DNA of 64,000 nucleotides from an uncultured Bacteroidales bacterium (lineage in GTDB: Bacteria > Bacteroidota > Bacteroidia > Bacteroidales > Paludibacteraceae): assembly GCA_900316005.1 (NCBI GenBank), contig ONBH01000001.1:62001-126000 (forward strand), in the 5' to 3' direction. Each line of letters begins with the position of its first letter. Position 1 is the first letter of the stretch. Position numbers and translations under genes: made by a program. Below, in pieces: positions 26,721-35,281 of the stretch. Below the pieces are notes generated by a model that saw only the letters and a list, made by a program, of their open reading frames with translations, searched no databases and was not told where the DNA came from.

Positions 26721-28835
26721 TTAAAACAATAGTTTGACGATACCGCGGCCGTTGATGCCGGGCATGGGATAGTTGAGGATAACCTCGTATTGCTGATTGA
26801 GTAGGTTGTTGATTTCCAGGGCGAGGTGCAGCCGGGGTATTCGGTTCCGGGTGCTCGGTTCTCGGTTATCGGATTTGCAGAGGGGGAACTCGTAGCTAAG
26901 GCTCATATCATGGGTGTACCAGGGCTGCTCGTGGTTGGCGGGTATGTTGGCCGAGTTGTGGTAACGTTCGCCCACATAGATAAATGAATAGTTGACCGAT
27001 AGTCCCTGCCAGATGAGGTTGACCGTAGCACTACCCGAATGCCAGGGGATATAAGCAATCTGTCCGCCATAGGTTAACTCGCCCGGGTCGGAGAAGTCCT
27101 GCGCCTTCTGATAGGTATAGGCTGCTGCCAGGGAGAGGAACACATCATGCGTTAGGTATAGGGTCGTAGAGAGGTTCACATCGCAACCACGTATTTCCAC
27201 GTAGCCGAGATTGAGCATCTGCCAGCGGTACTGCCCATTGCCCTTAGGAATAGCGACAATCTTGTTTCGGACCTGATTGAAATATCCGTCCACCTTGATA
27301 TCCAGCATGCGCAGGGTACCACTCGCCCACGACTTGGTGTACTCTGCTCCGCCGTCGTACTGGGTGGTATATTCGGGCTTGAGGGATATGTTGCCTACGT
27401 CGGTGTAGTAGAGGTCGTTGAAGGTAGGCATACGGAAGATACGTTTGTAGAAAGCGCGCAGATAGAGGTCCTCGAGGTAGGGATGCACCGTGAGGAAGAC
27501 TGCGGGGGTGAACTGCGGAGCTTGCTTGTTAGCCGTGGGCATCGAGAGCGTCGGCTGGTGCAGTTTATCAAAGACAAAGGTACCAAGAACGCTGGCCTGC
27601 GCCTTGATGTATTTCCAATCGAGTTGGGTAGCGAGCGCTGCAAGGACCGTATTACGCGAGGGATAGACAAAGTTCTTCAGATTAGCATCCAGGTAGTTCC
27701 ACTGCCAGTCGGCGCTGAGTGATATATCCCAGTTGACTTCGCGGTGCGGCACCAGTCCCTTCACGCCTACCACAGCAAGGCGGTTCGCCAGGGAGAGATA
27801 GACCTCCTGCTGGGTGAAGGTATTGTCGATATACATCAGCGTTGTATCGGGATTGAGGTAACGCATGCGATCGTTGGAGTACTTGGCGTTAAGCTGCAGG
27901 TCGTAGCCTTTGGTTATCCGCTTGGTAAAGTTCGCCTGGACGAAAGCGTTGCGATCCCACTGCCGTTGGGCGTTCTTCCACACGTTATTAACTATGGCAC
28001 CGGGGATACCCTTCTCGCTGTTGTAGAAATAGCCCTTGATATGCCATTTGCCCTCAGGCAGGTAGCCGAAGAAGCCCAGTTCGGCACGCCATGCATCTAC
28101 ATCGCCGTTTTGGCGAACAGCGGTAGTGTCCCAAGCGACAGAACCATCGGGCAGGAACTTACGATACCTAAAATGATAACGCCCGTGCGCGTACGTGTAT
28201 TCGAGATTGGCGCTAAGATGAATGTTATCGGTCAGTTTCTGCTCGTAAAGGATGGAGGGATTGGCCAGACCGAAGGTACCCGCCTTCATGGTGATGTGTA
28301 CGTTGTAGTTCTTGCCGTTGGCAAACTTAGGTCTACGTGTCTTGATATAAAGCGTACCGGCGGAACCAAAGTCCTTGGCGGGCTGAAAGATCTCGGATTT
28401 CTGTCCATTATAGAGGGCTATTTCCTCAATATTATCCATCGAGAATTTACCCAAGTCCACCGTTCCGTTCTGCGCATTGCCAATCTCAATGCCATCGTAG
28501 AAGACGCCAAGGTGATGAGTACCCATCGAGCGGACGTCAACAGTTTTGAGGCCGCCCACCCCGCCGTAGTCCTTGAGCTGCACACCCGAGAAATAGCGCA
28601 CTGCATCAGCGACGCTCTGCGTGGAAAGTCCATCCAGGCGCACACCCTGCAGTTTCTGTACAGGTATGACGGGTTCCTCGCGGCGACGGGCGGAAACAAG
28701 TACCTCGTCCAGTTCAAACTGACGAGCAATACTATCCTGCCTAAGTTGTAGGAGGCTATCTGCGGGCATAGCCGACACCATAAGCGTCGATAGCAGGGCA
28801 ATGATAATATGAAATAGTCTTTTGGTTCTTTGCAT
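26721..28835 (-). CDS. btuB: TonB-dependent cobalamin receptor BtuB
   Basis: 704 residues from ATG 28835; the longer open frame would run into the riboswitch and is rejected. Signal peptide MQRTKRLFHIIIALLSTLMVSA. The plug domain follows a short TonB-box-like segment (FELDEVLVSARRREEPV), with DAVRYFSGVQLKDYGGVGG and VDVRSMGTHHLGVFYDGIEI; the rest is a 22-strand barrel ending in YPMPGINGRGIVKLLF with a terminal Phe. The cobalamin riboswitch immediately upstream fixes the substrate as a corrinoid. Residues near 655 (SDNREPSTRNRIP) come from a CGGTTCTCGG word repeat in an extracellular loop or strand near the C-terminus. Confidence 0.93.
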   Translation of the reverse strand: MQRTKRLFHIIIALLSTLMVSAMPADSLLQLRQDSIARQFELDEVLVSARRREEPVIPVQKLQGVRLDGLSTQSVADAVRYFSGVQLKDYGGVGGLKTVDVRSMGTHHLGVFYDGIEIGNAQNGTVDLGKFSMDNIEEIALYNGQKSEIFQPAKDFGSAGTLYIKTRRPKFANGKNYNVHITMKAGTFGLANPSILYEQKLTDNIHLSANLEYTYAHGRYHFRYRKFLPDGSVAWDTTAVRQNGDVDAWRAELGFFGYLPEGKWHIKGYFYNSEKGIPGAIVNNVWKNAQRQWDRNAFVQANFTKRITKGYDLQLNAKYSNDRMRYLNPDTTLMYIDNTFTQQEVYLSLANRLAVVGVKGLVPHREVNWDISLSADWQWNYLDANLKNFVYPSRNTVLAALATQLDWKYIKAQASVLGTFVFDKLHQPTLSMPTANKQAPQFTPAVFLTVHPYLEDLYLRAFYKRIFRMPTFNDLYYTDVGNISLKPEYTTQYDGGAEYTKSWASGTLRMLDIKVDGYFNQVRNKIVAIPKGNGQYRWQMLNLGYVEIRGCDVNLSTTLYLTHDVFLSLAAAYTYQKAQDFSDPGELTYGGQIAYIPWHSGSATVNLIWQGLSVNYSFIYVGERYHNSANIPANHEQPWYTHDMSLSYEFPLCKSDNREPSTRNRIPRLHLALEINNLLNQQYEVILNYPMPGINGRGIVKLLF

Positions 28836-28860
28836 AACTCTAATCCGCGAGAGAGTGCAA

Positions 28861-28875
28861 AAGGCGCAAAGCCTT
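28861..28875 (-). promoter_or_regulatory. small hairpin between riboswitch and btuB start
   Basis: AAGGC/GCCTT form a 5-bp stem just downstream of the cobalamin aptamer on the minus strand, followed by CTTTTGC. It could be a weak terminator or part of the expression platform; the short stem makes either role uncertain. Confidence 0.4.
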
Positions 28876-28880
28876 ATCCT

Positions 28881-29050
28881 AAGGTCGGCAGGTATTCTGA
28901 CTTGTCTCCGTCGTACCGCCTTCCCACCTTGCGGTAGTGGCATCTTGGCACGGCGTTGGTACGTGAGACTTACAGCAGCGGGTCTGTACAGGACTTTCAC
29001 CTGTTTCCCTCTTGGCTTCTGCAGGAGCAAAAGACCGCCCTTGGTTTGTA
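28881..29050 (-). ncRNA. cobalamin (B12) riboswitch
   Basis: Read on the minus strand, the canonical conserved blocks appear in order: GGGAAACAGGTGAAAGTCC, CTGTACAGACCCGCTGCTGTAA, GATGCCACT...GGTGGGAAGGC, and finally AGTCAGAATACCTGCC. The aptamer ends about 45 bases before btuB and should repress the five-gene corrinoid operon when adenosylcobalamin or a related corrinoid is bound. I found no clear TTTG/TAnnTTTG promoter in front of it. Confidence 0.95.
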
Positions 29051-29067
29051 ATTTTATTCGTTTTCAA

Positions 29068-29097
29068 CTAAAAAAGGAACCGTAGTTCCTCTTTTAG
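29068..29097. terminator. hairpin terminator after tRNA-Thr
   Basis: CTAAAAAAGGAAC (29068-29080) pairs with GTTCCTCTTTTAG (29085-29097), 13 bp with one mismatch and a CGTA loop. The descending arm is T-rich on the minus strand and a T-run follows on the plus strand. It insulates the tRNA from the riboswitch operon. Confidence 0.7.
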
Positions 29098-29116
29098 ATT
29101 TTTTCTTGGTCATTTT

Positions 29117-29134
29117 GAGCCACTTCCCGGACTC
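29117..29134 (-). repeat. 18-bp duplicate of the tRNA-Thr 3' end
   Basis: These 18 bases are identical to 29282-29299, which contain the last 16 nucleotides of the tRNA-Thr gene plus two flanking bases. The copies are direct repeats 165 bases apart, on the 3' side of the tRNA. Integrases commonly target tRNA 3' ends, so this may be an att scar; a local slippage duplication is the alternative. Confidence 0.7.
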
Positions 29135-29283
29135 TCGGTCGAAACTAACTTGCGAGACCGAAATCCGCTTTGCGCATTTAAAACTCGCAGTTGTTTCTCC
29201 CTCTCCCCACCAGACGCACGTTGTTAGCGCCTGTCGGGGACCCCATTGACGGTTCTCGTCCAGGGGAAAGTTCCTCTTTCAGA

Positions 29284-29355
<72 letters not shown>

Positions 29356-29605
29356 TTGCGCTGTCGGCGCCGAGGTCGCAATGGTCGATACCGCTGCGCT
29401 AAATCGACAGGCGACTCGGGCCTCCGCTTTCCCCACCGAAACAAGTTTCGTTGGGGACCCCGACACGGCTTTGCCGTGGTGGGGAAGAGCTGAGGACTTG
29501 AGGACTTTAATGAGTCTGGAGCATAGCCGGAAGACTCAGTTTTTGTCCGAAAGTGCCGAAAGCGGGTGCAAAGGTACTGCTTTTTTTTGAATTGTGCAAA
29601 TTTTT
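29356..29605. other. non-coding gap between tRNA-Thr and the T9SS plug gene
   Basis: No supported gene. Short GC-rich self-complementary stretches occur (for example CACGGCTTTGCCGTG around 29463-29478). The right end becomes very AT-rich as it enters the promoter. Confidence 0.6.
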
Positions 29606-29637
29606 TTTGCATATTTGGTATATTTTTTGTACTTTTG
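29606..29637 (+). promoter_or_regulatory. Bacteroidota-type promoter for the T9SS plug gene
   Basis: TTTG (29606-29609), 20 bases, TACTTTTG (29630-29637); the -33 box continues as CATA like other promoters here. The start codon at 29670 gives a leader of about 25 bases. Confidence 0.8.
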
Positions 29638-29669
29638 CACCCAAAAACGATAAAAAAAGCCAAATTGCT

Positions 29670-30992
29670 ATGCTAAAATTGCAAAAATACCGTTTATTTT
29701 TCCGTGATTCGCTACTTGTAGCAGCGCTGTTTTTCACTACCCTATCCTATGCGTCAGGTACGGAAGTATATGCTACCCGCATTCTAAAAAACGAGATTAA
29801 GACGCTGCGTGTACGTTATGCGGAGGGTAACACCCTGGAGCGTCCGTTTCTGGTGCTACCCAAGGATGGTGTAATTGACGGAAGCGAAGGGATGAATACC
29901 TTGGACATCAGTTTCGACTGCCTCAGTCATGACACGAGACGCTACACCTATACCGTGCTGCACCTGAATCACGACTATCGCGAGAGTAGCCTCAGCTCCT
30001 TTGAATACCTGGATGGCTTCACTACGCAAGATATTACCGAGTATGAACTATCCGTCAATACCCAGGAAGCCTATACACACTATAGTTTTCTTTTTCCGAA
30101 CGAAGACATGCGTCTGAAGGCATCGGGAAACTACGTACTGCTGATATACGAAGACGGCCGAAGCGAAAATATAGTGGCGCAAGTATGCTTTCAGGTAGCA
30201 GAAGATCTGGTAGGCATCGAAACGCACATTCGCACGAACACAGATATTGAGACCAACGGTCGTTACCAACAAGCAGATATTGATATCAGAACCGACCGAC
30301 TGCGTCCGAACTCGCCCGATGAAATCATCCTGCAGGTACAGCAAAACGGCCGCACGGACAACCGCGTGACGCTGAATCGCCCCACATTTGTAGAAAACAA
30401 CCGACTGCGTTATATCAACCAGCGGGCTCTAATTTTCGAGGGAGGAAACGAATACCGGCGCTTTGATATCTACTCGGTCTATTTCACGGGTACCAACGTG
30501 GACCGCGTTATATATGACGAGGGCAGTTACCACGCCACGCTCTTTCCGGACAAACCCAATACGAGCGGTCCGTATATCTTTGAGAACGATGCCGATGGGC
30601 AGTTTGTGGTCAATGCCGAGCGGACCGACTATGACGACACTGAGGCAGAATACATGCGCGTGTATTGGACATTACCGATGGAGAATCCCTTCTTTGACGG
30701 CAGCATCTATATCGGCGGTGACCTTTTCCAGAACCGGCTGGACAACACCAATCGCATGCTCTACGATGCCGACCGCCGCTGCTATTTCTTCTCCGCGCAG
30801 GTGAAACAGGGTGGCTATGATTACCAGTATTGGTTTAAGGGCAAGAACGAAACCAAAGCGACCCTCCTAAGAACAGAAGGGTCGTATTGGCAGACCAATA
30901 ATCTCTATACCATTTCGGTATATTACCGCCCGATAGGCGCTCGCTATGATCGCCTGGTCGGACTGGCAGTCTATTCGTCGTCGTCCAGATAG
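29670..30992 (+). CDS. type IX secretion system plug protein (DUF5103)
   Basis: 440 residues from ATG 29670 (MLKLQKYRLFFRDSLLVAALFFTTLSYAS signal peptide); an upstream in-frame extension covers the promoter and is rejected. It matches the DUF5103 family: an N-terminal domain with TRILKNEIKTLRVRY, PFLVLPKDGVIDGSEGMNTLDISFD, LNHDYRESSLSSFEYLDGF, the FPNEDMRLKASGNYVLLIYED block, then beta-rich repeats ending in YYRPIGARYDRLVGLAVY. In Flavobacterium the plug protein closes the SprA (Sov) pore on the periplasmic side. Its presence implies a working T9SS. The 3' end overlaps the convergent wzc gene by 22 bases. Confidence 0.9.
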   Translation: MLKLQKYRLFFRDSLLVAALFFTTLSYASGTEVYATRILKNEIKTLRVRYAEGNTLERPFLVLPKDGVIDGSEGMNTLDISFDCLSHDTRRYTYTVLHLNHDYRESSLSSFEYLDGFTTQDITEYELSVNTQEAYTHYSFLFPNEDMRLKASGNYVLLIYEDGRSENIVAQVCFQVAEDLVGIETHIRTNTDIETNGRYQQADIDIRTDRLRPNSPDEIILQVQQNGRTDNRVTLNRPTFVENNRLRYINQRALIFEGGNEYRRFDIYSVYFTGTNVDRVIYDEGSYHATLFPDKPNTSGPYIFENDADGQFVVNAERTDYDDTEAEYMRVYWTLPMENPFFDGSIYIGGDLFQNRLDNTNRMLYDADRRCYFFSAQVKQGGYDYQYWFKGKNETKATLLRTEGSYWQTNNLYTISVYYRPIGARYDRLVGLAVYSSSSR

Positions 30993-33568
30993 TAATTGTG
31001 GTTCTTCTTCTCCTCCTTGCGGAATAGGCGCCCGTAATACTGGCCATACTTGTATCGCCAGTTGTTTTTGCTGTCACCATAGCCGTAGCCGTAACCATAG
31101 CCATAACCGTAGCCATAACCTTTGCCGTAGCCATATCCGGTACGTGACCCATAGCCGTATGCGTAGCCGTAGTTATAGCCGCGGTGGAAACCTTCAATGG
31201 GTATATCGGAGAGGATGAGGTGTATTTTCTCCTTGTGGTCAATGGCCAGTTGCTCGAGCGTCTGACGGCACATAGACTTGCTGGTCTGTAAGCAACGAAT
31301 GACATATAGCGTAGTGTCAGTCTGCTCAATAATGGCATAGGCATCGGGAACCTGACCTACAGGCGATGTATCGATGACAATGAAGTCGTATATGCCACGC
31401 ATCTTCTCCAATAGTTCGGATAGTTTATCGGAGTGAATCAACTCACCCGGGTTTGGCGGAATGGTACCGGCACAGATGAGGTCGAAGTCAAACCGCTCAT
31501 CGTGAATCAGCACATCCTCCAGTTCGCACTCGCCAATGAGGTAATTGGTAATACCCTTGTGGGCATCAAGACCTAATTTCTCGTGGATATTAGGTTTACG
31601 TACATCCAAGTCAATGAGCAGACATTTCTTGCCCGTCATGCCGTATAGTGCCGCCAGGTTGGTACAGAGGAAGGTCTTACCATCGCCAGACTCGGTAGAG
31701 GTAACGCAGACAGAGATACCGGTCTTGCGCTGCACTATAAATTCTATACGCGTGCGTATTGCGCGCAACATCTCTGCATATCGCGAGCGCGGATTGGCCT
31801 TTACGAGCACCGGATTCTGCTTCTTGGCATGGCGGAGCGAACCGATGAGGCGGAAGTCGCTCACCTGGTTGGCCTCACGCGGCGTACGAATCTTGTCGTT
31901 TAGCAGTTCGGATAGAATAATCAGCAACAATGGTATCAATAATCCTACCAGGCAGTACGTCGTGGTGGTCTTCTTCTTGGCATTCGCGTTCGTGGTAATG
32001 GATGTGCGTGAGCGGTCCATAATCTCGTTGTCAGGCGTGTTGCTTGCCTTCTGGATCTCGGCTTCTGCCCGCTTTTGCAGGAAGAAGGTGTAGTAGTTAT
32101 CATCGATGCGGTAGTTACGCTCGATGGCCACCATCTCCAGTTCCTTCTCCGGCAGTTTCTTGATTTCTGCCTCCACTTTTTTGTAACGATTGTTCAGGTC
32201 TTTCTTCTCGATATTCAACGAGGCGCGCATGGTCTTGATTACCTCCTTGAGGCCATCCTTCACGCGTTCAATATCGCTGGTATATTTCGCATAATAGACG
32301 TTCTTCTCGCTGAGTTCCGAACGCTGAATCATCAGGTCGTTCAACTGCCCTACAAACTGCATCAGCATGGGGTCGGATATTCCTAATGAAGCCGGTGCTA
32401 CGACCGCTCCCTCCTCAATCTGCTGATGCAAGTAGTTATCGAGGTAATCCAGGTAGGTCTCCTTAAGGCGAAGTTGCATATGCTCCTGGTCGTAAGCGGT
32501 CATCTGACCGATGAGCTGACCCGCATACGACGACACATCCGAGAACTTGTTCTCCTGCCGGAACTCGGTCATGGCACCCTCGCTGACAGAGAGGTTGCCC
32601 TGTAGCTCTTCAAGCTGCGATTCAATAAAACGAATACTGTTCTCAGCAACCTGGTTCTTGCGCTCCAGGTTCTGCAGGAGGTAGATATCCTGCAACTTGT
32701 CGAGGAACTCACAGTCGCGTTGCGGCACTTCACCCACGAGCGATAGACGCAGTACGGTACTACCTTCTGTCACGAAATTGAGCGTCAGACGACTTAGAAA
32801 CTCATCAATAAGGCTGCCCCGTGAACGGAAACAGAAATAGATATGCCCCGACTTCACCATACGTTCTGTCGGCCAGAACGTAGCGGTAAAATATTCGCAG
32901 CTAACAGGTTCGCCATAGTGTGCCTTGAGCTGGAAGGGGTTATCTTCGTCCGCAAAACGAATCGTCAGCGAGCCATCCTCCTCGAAGATACACTTGAAGA
33001 GCAGCGAGTAAGCATTATTGGCAATCTCTTCGTATTCCACAACGATGGGCGTCTCGCGGTAGAGATTGCGGGTCTTGAAGCGTCCCTGGGTGATATAATC
33101 TACATTGAGAATGGGTAGCGAGTCCACCACGCGACCAATCAGGTCGTAGGAACCGAGCATGATCATCTGGTTATTGATATTGGAATACCCCTGCCCTACA
33201 CCGAATCCTTGCATAAGCAGACCCTGCTGATTGCCGTAGGGCGAGGACTCCTTGATGATAAGTGTACAGCTGGACATCCGTTGCGGTATCCATTTGCGGT
33301 TCTTGAGGTACGCAAAGCCTAAGGCAATAATCAAACCGATGATAAACAGATACCAGTAGTGCACAATGCGTATCAACCACTCCATGATGTTGATGTTGCC
33401 AAATGCACCACTATCTTCATCATCATCCTTTGGGGCAGCCTGATAAGGATTCTGATAAGGCGTCTGATAAGGATTCTGGTATGGCGATTGGTACGGACTA
33501 TGGTACGGAGACTGGTAAGGATTGGAATACGGATCCTGATAGATACTATTGTAAGGATTGTCGGCCAT
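30971..33568 (-). CDS. Wzc-type chain-length regulator/tyrosine kinase with PYQ and GY repeats
   Basis: 865 residues. An N-terminal run of about ten PYQ/PYH/PYS units (residues 5-43) precedes TM1 (about 68-90). A Wzz-type periplasmic domain with long helices (270-500) leads to TM2 (TYCLVGLLIPLLLIILSELL, about 520-545). The cytoplasmic BY-kinase has Walker A ESGDGKTFLCTN (about 626), Walker A' LIDLDVRKPN and Walker B FIVIDTSPVG. The C-terminus (about 795-865) is a Tyr cluster built of GY dipeptides, the autophosphorylation tail of this class. It controls polymerisation and export together with the adjacent OPX lipoproteins. The N-terminal PYQ repeat is unusual and the GY tail is longer and more regular than I expect. 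Confidence 0.92.
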   Translation of the reverse strand: MADNPYNSIYQDPYSNPYQSPYHSPYQSPYQNPYQTPYQNPYQAAPKDDDEDSGAFGNINIMEWLIRIVHYWYLFIIGLIIALGFAYLKNRKWIPQRMSSCTLIIKESSPYGNQQGLLMQGFGVGQGYSNINNQMIMLGSYDLIGRVVDSLPILNVDYITQGRFKTRNLYRETPIVVEYEEIANNAYSLLFKCIFEEDGSLTIRFADEDNPFQLKAHYGEPVSCEYFTATFWPTERMVKSGHIYFCFRSRGSLIDEFLSRLTLNFVTEGSTVLRLSLVGEVPQRDCEFLDKLQDIYLLQNLERKNQVAENSIRFIESQLEELQGNLSVSEGAMTEFRQENKFSDVSSYAGQLIGQMTAYDQEHMQLRLKETYLDYLDNYLHQQIEEGAVVAPASLGISDPMLMQFVGQLNDLMIQRSELSEKNVYYAKYTSDIERVKDGLKEVIKTMRASLNIEKKDLNNRYKKVEAEIKKLPEKELEMVAIERNYRIDDNYYTFFLQKRAEAEIQKASNTPDNEIMDRSRTSITTNANAKKKTTTTYCLVGLLIPLLLIILSELLNDKIRTPREANQVSDFRLIGSLRHAKKQNPVLVKANPRSRYAEMLRAIRTRIEFIVQRKTGISVCVTSTESGDGKTFLCTNLAALYGMTGKKCLLIDLDVRKPNIHEKLGLDAHKGITNYLIGECELEDVLIHDERFDFDLICAGTIPPNPGELIHSDKLSELLEKMRGIYDFIVIDTSPVGQVPDAYAIIEQTDTTLYVIRCLQTSKSMCRQTLEQLAIDHKEKIHLILSDIPIEGFHRGYNYGYAYGYGSRTGYGYGKGYGYGYGYGYGYGYGDSKNNWRYKYGQYYGRLFRKEEKKNHNYYLDDDE

Positions 33569-33609
33569 GACCTTGTGGAATTTAAAATTTAAAATTTAAG
33601 ATTTAAGAT
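33569..33609. repeat. AAATTTAA word repeat between wzc and OPX gene
   Basis: The short gap is a degenerate tandem repeat of TTTAAAATTTAAGA-like units. It lies directly before the wzc start codon, as with other word repeats of the window. Confidence 0.6.
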
Positions 33610-34383
33610 TTAAAAATTGACGTCCGGCAAGTAGTTCAATACGGTAATGAGCAAGTTGAGCGTGCTGACAAGCAACCCCCATGCCGCAAAGAAAGACTCC
33701 TGCTTGAAGAACGAAGCCGGTTCGCGACTGACGTAGATCAAGTCATTGGGATAGATATAGTAATACTGAGAGTTAATCAGGGTATTGGTACGGATATCGA
33801 ACTCCAATACCTCGGGCGCATCGTTGCCGTGCGGACGAATGATACGTACATGCCTGCGGTCGCCTGAGTTCATCAGATCGCCGGTCATGGCAAGCGCCTG
33901 GAATATCGTCATGCGGTCTTTGTAAATATAACGCACACCGGATGATATATCACCCAAGACGGTAAAGTTCTTGTTGTACATAGCGAGTTTCACATCCGCA
34001 TCAGGTATTAGTTCGCGCATGTATTTCTTAACGGTATCTTGTGCTTCCAACTCCGTCAGTCCCTCCAGACGAATGGGGTCCATAAAGGGCAAATCTACTG
34101 TACCATCGGAATAGATACGATAGGAATTGGCATACTGCGTATTGCCACTATTGTTGTTATTGGCGAGCACGGTCTTAGCCAAGGTCTCGTCCATCGTAAT
34201 AACGCGGTAGATAATCTCGTCGTTTACCTGCAGGCGATAAGGCTTCCATGCTGCCGAATCGTATTGTGGCAGATTCTTTCGTTCCTGCAGCAGACCTATA
34301 GCTCGATGGCTGTAACAGCCGGTCAGACTGAATAATATGGTCATCAGTACGGCTGCGAATACTATACATCTCTTAGTTGCCAT
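33610..34383 (-). CDS. polysaccharide export (OPX) lipoprotein, second copy
   Basis: 257 residues. Lipoprotein signal ending SLTGC (Cys ~23). Poly_export domain YRLQVNDEIIYRVITMDET with DGTVDLPFMDPIRLEGLTELEAQDTV, then an SLBB-like part (VLGDISSGVRYIYKDRMTIFQALAMTGDL) and NDLIYVSREP; the C-terminus has a hydrophobic helix (AWGLLVSTLNLLITVL). Related to Wza-type outer-membrane exporters. It overlaps the upstream OPX gene by 11 bases, so the pair is coupled; the two may form one hetero-oligomeric channel. Confidence 0.88.
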   Translation of the reverse strand: MATKRCIVFAAVLMTILFSLTGCYSHRAIGLLQERKNLPQYDSAAWKPYRLQVNDEIIYRVITMDETLAKTVLANNNNSGNTQYANSYRIYSDGTVDLPFMDPIRLEGLTELEAQDTVKKYMRELIPDADVKLAMYNKNFTVLGDISSGVRYIYKDRMTIFQALAMTGDLMNSGDRRHVRIIRPHGNDAPEVLEFDIRTNTLINSQYYYIYPNDLIYVSREPASFFKQESFFAAWGLLVSTLNLLITVLNYLPDVNF

Positions 34384-35251
34384 TCGTCTTCGATTTATCC
34401 GTTGCTTTGATAATACGCATCGTCAGGGCGTACACAAAGGTACCTACCGACAGGAATGATGCTACAATACCGACTGTAGTCGCGGCGTTCGATATACCGA
34501 ACGACTTACCGCGCAAGTGCTGTACATAGATTACATCGTTGGGTTCGATGTAGTAGAACTCTGAGTTGATAATGTCCTTAGAGCGGACATCGAACATGAT
34601 GACTTTGGTCTGCCCCTCTATCTCGCGAATGATTCGCACCTTGGAGCGGTCAGTCCAGTCTCCTAACCCGCCGGCTTGCGCCAATGCCTCGTAGATGGTG
34701 AGTTTCTCCTTACGGATAGGGAAGTTGCCACTACCGGCTGTATTGGTGATGAGGCTGTAGGTTCGCTGCACCACGTTGACCTCACACGAAACCATGTTGT
34801 AGTCACCGTAGTCCTTAATATAGGAGGCCAGTTCACGCTCCAACTCTAATTTTACCTGACGCGTCGTCAGACCGCGAACGGGAATCTTACCTACGAGCGG
34901 GAAGTCGATGGTTCCGTCCTCCAGCACCAGGTAGGAATACAGTTCGTATGAAGACGTACCATTGCCGCCCTGCGTCATCTGCTGACGCATCTGAGCTGCA
35001 GATGTACCGCCGGAGGTACCCATGGAGTTGAAGAGTTTGGCTACGTTCTCATCCACAGAATAAACGTAGATATACAACCTGTCGCCAATGCGGAGCAGGT
35101 AGTCTTCGTAGGTGTGCGTCGTGTCGTACGACGGTATCTTGTTGTGCTTCGTGGGCTCTTGCAACAGATTGACACGCCGACTCGTCACGCAGGATGCCAG
35201 TCCTAAGGCCAGAAGCAATAACACCACATATTTCAGAATAGGAGCCTTCAC
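34373..35251 (-). CDS. polysaccharide export (OPX) lipoprotein, first copy
   Basis: 292 residues. Signal MKAPILKYVVLLLLALGLASC with lipobox LASC. Poly_export domain (YLLRIGDRLYIYVYSVDENVAK), IDFPLVGKIPVRGLTTRQVK, SLBB-like SGNFPIRKEKLTIYEALAQAGGL, then NDVIYVQHLRGKSFG and a C-terminal hydrophobic segment (AATTVGIVASFLSVGTFVYAL). A glycine/serine/glutamine-rich insert (about 75-100) is absent from its neighbour. Paralogue of the next gene; tandem OPX pairs occur in Bacteroidota capsule loci. Likely forms the outer-membrane conduit with Wzc below. Confidence 0.88.
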   Translation of the reverse strand: MKAPILKYVVLLLLALGLASCVTSRRVNLLQEPTKHNKIPSYDTTHTYEDYLLRIGDRLYIYVYSVDENVAKLFNSMGTSGGTSAAQMRQQMTQGGNGTSSYELYSYLVLEDGTIDFPLVGKIPVRGLTTRQVKLELERELASYIKDYGDYNMVSCEVNVVQRTYSLITNTAGSGNFPIRKEKLTIYEALAQAGGLGDWTDRSKVRIIREIEGQTKVIMFDVRSKDIINSEFYYIEPNDVIYVQHLRGKSFGISNAATTVGIVASFLSVGTFVYALTMRIIKATDKSKTNGN

Positions 35252-35281
35252 AATACTTGTCGTTGGTCTATTGTAATGAAT

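Noticed and set aside
28836..29030. N-terminal extension of btuB
   Set aside because: It would translate the cobalamin riboswitch; the ATG at 28835 begins a proper signal peptide.
30971..30992. Frameshift at the convergent ends of the T9SS plug and wzc genes
   Set aside because: Both frames end normally; the 22-base overlap is simply tail to tail.
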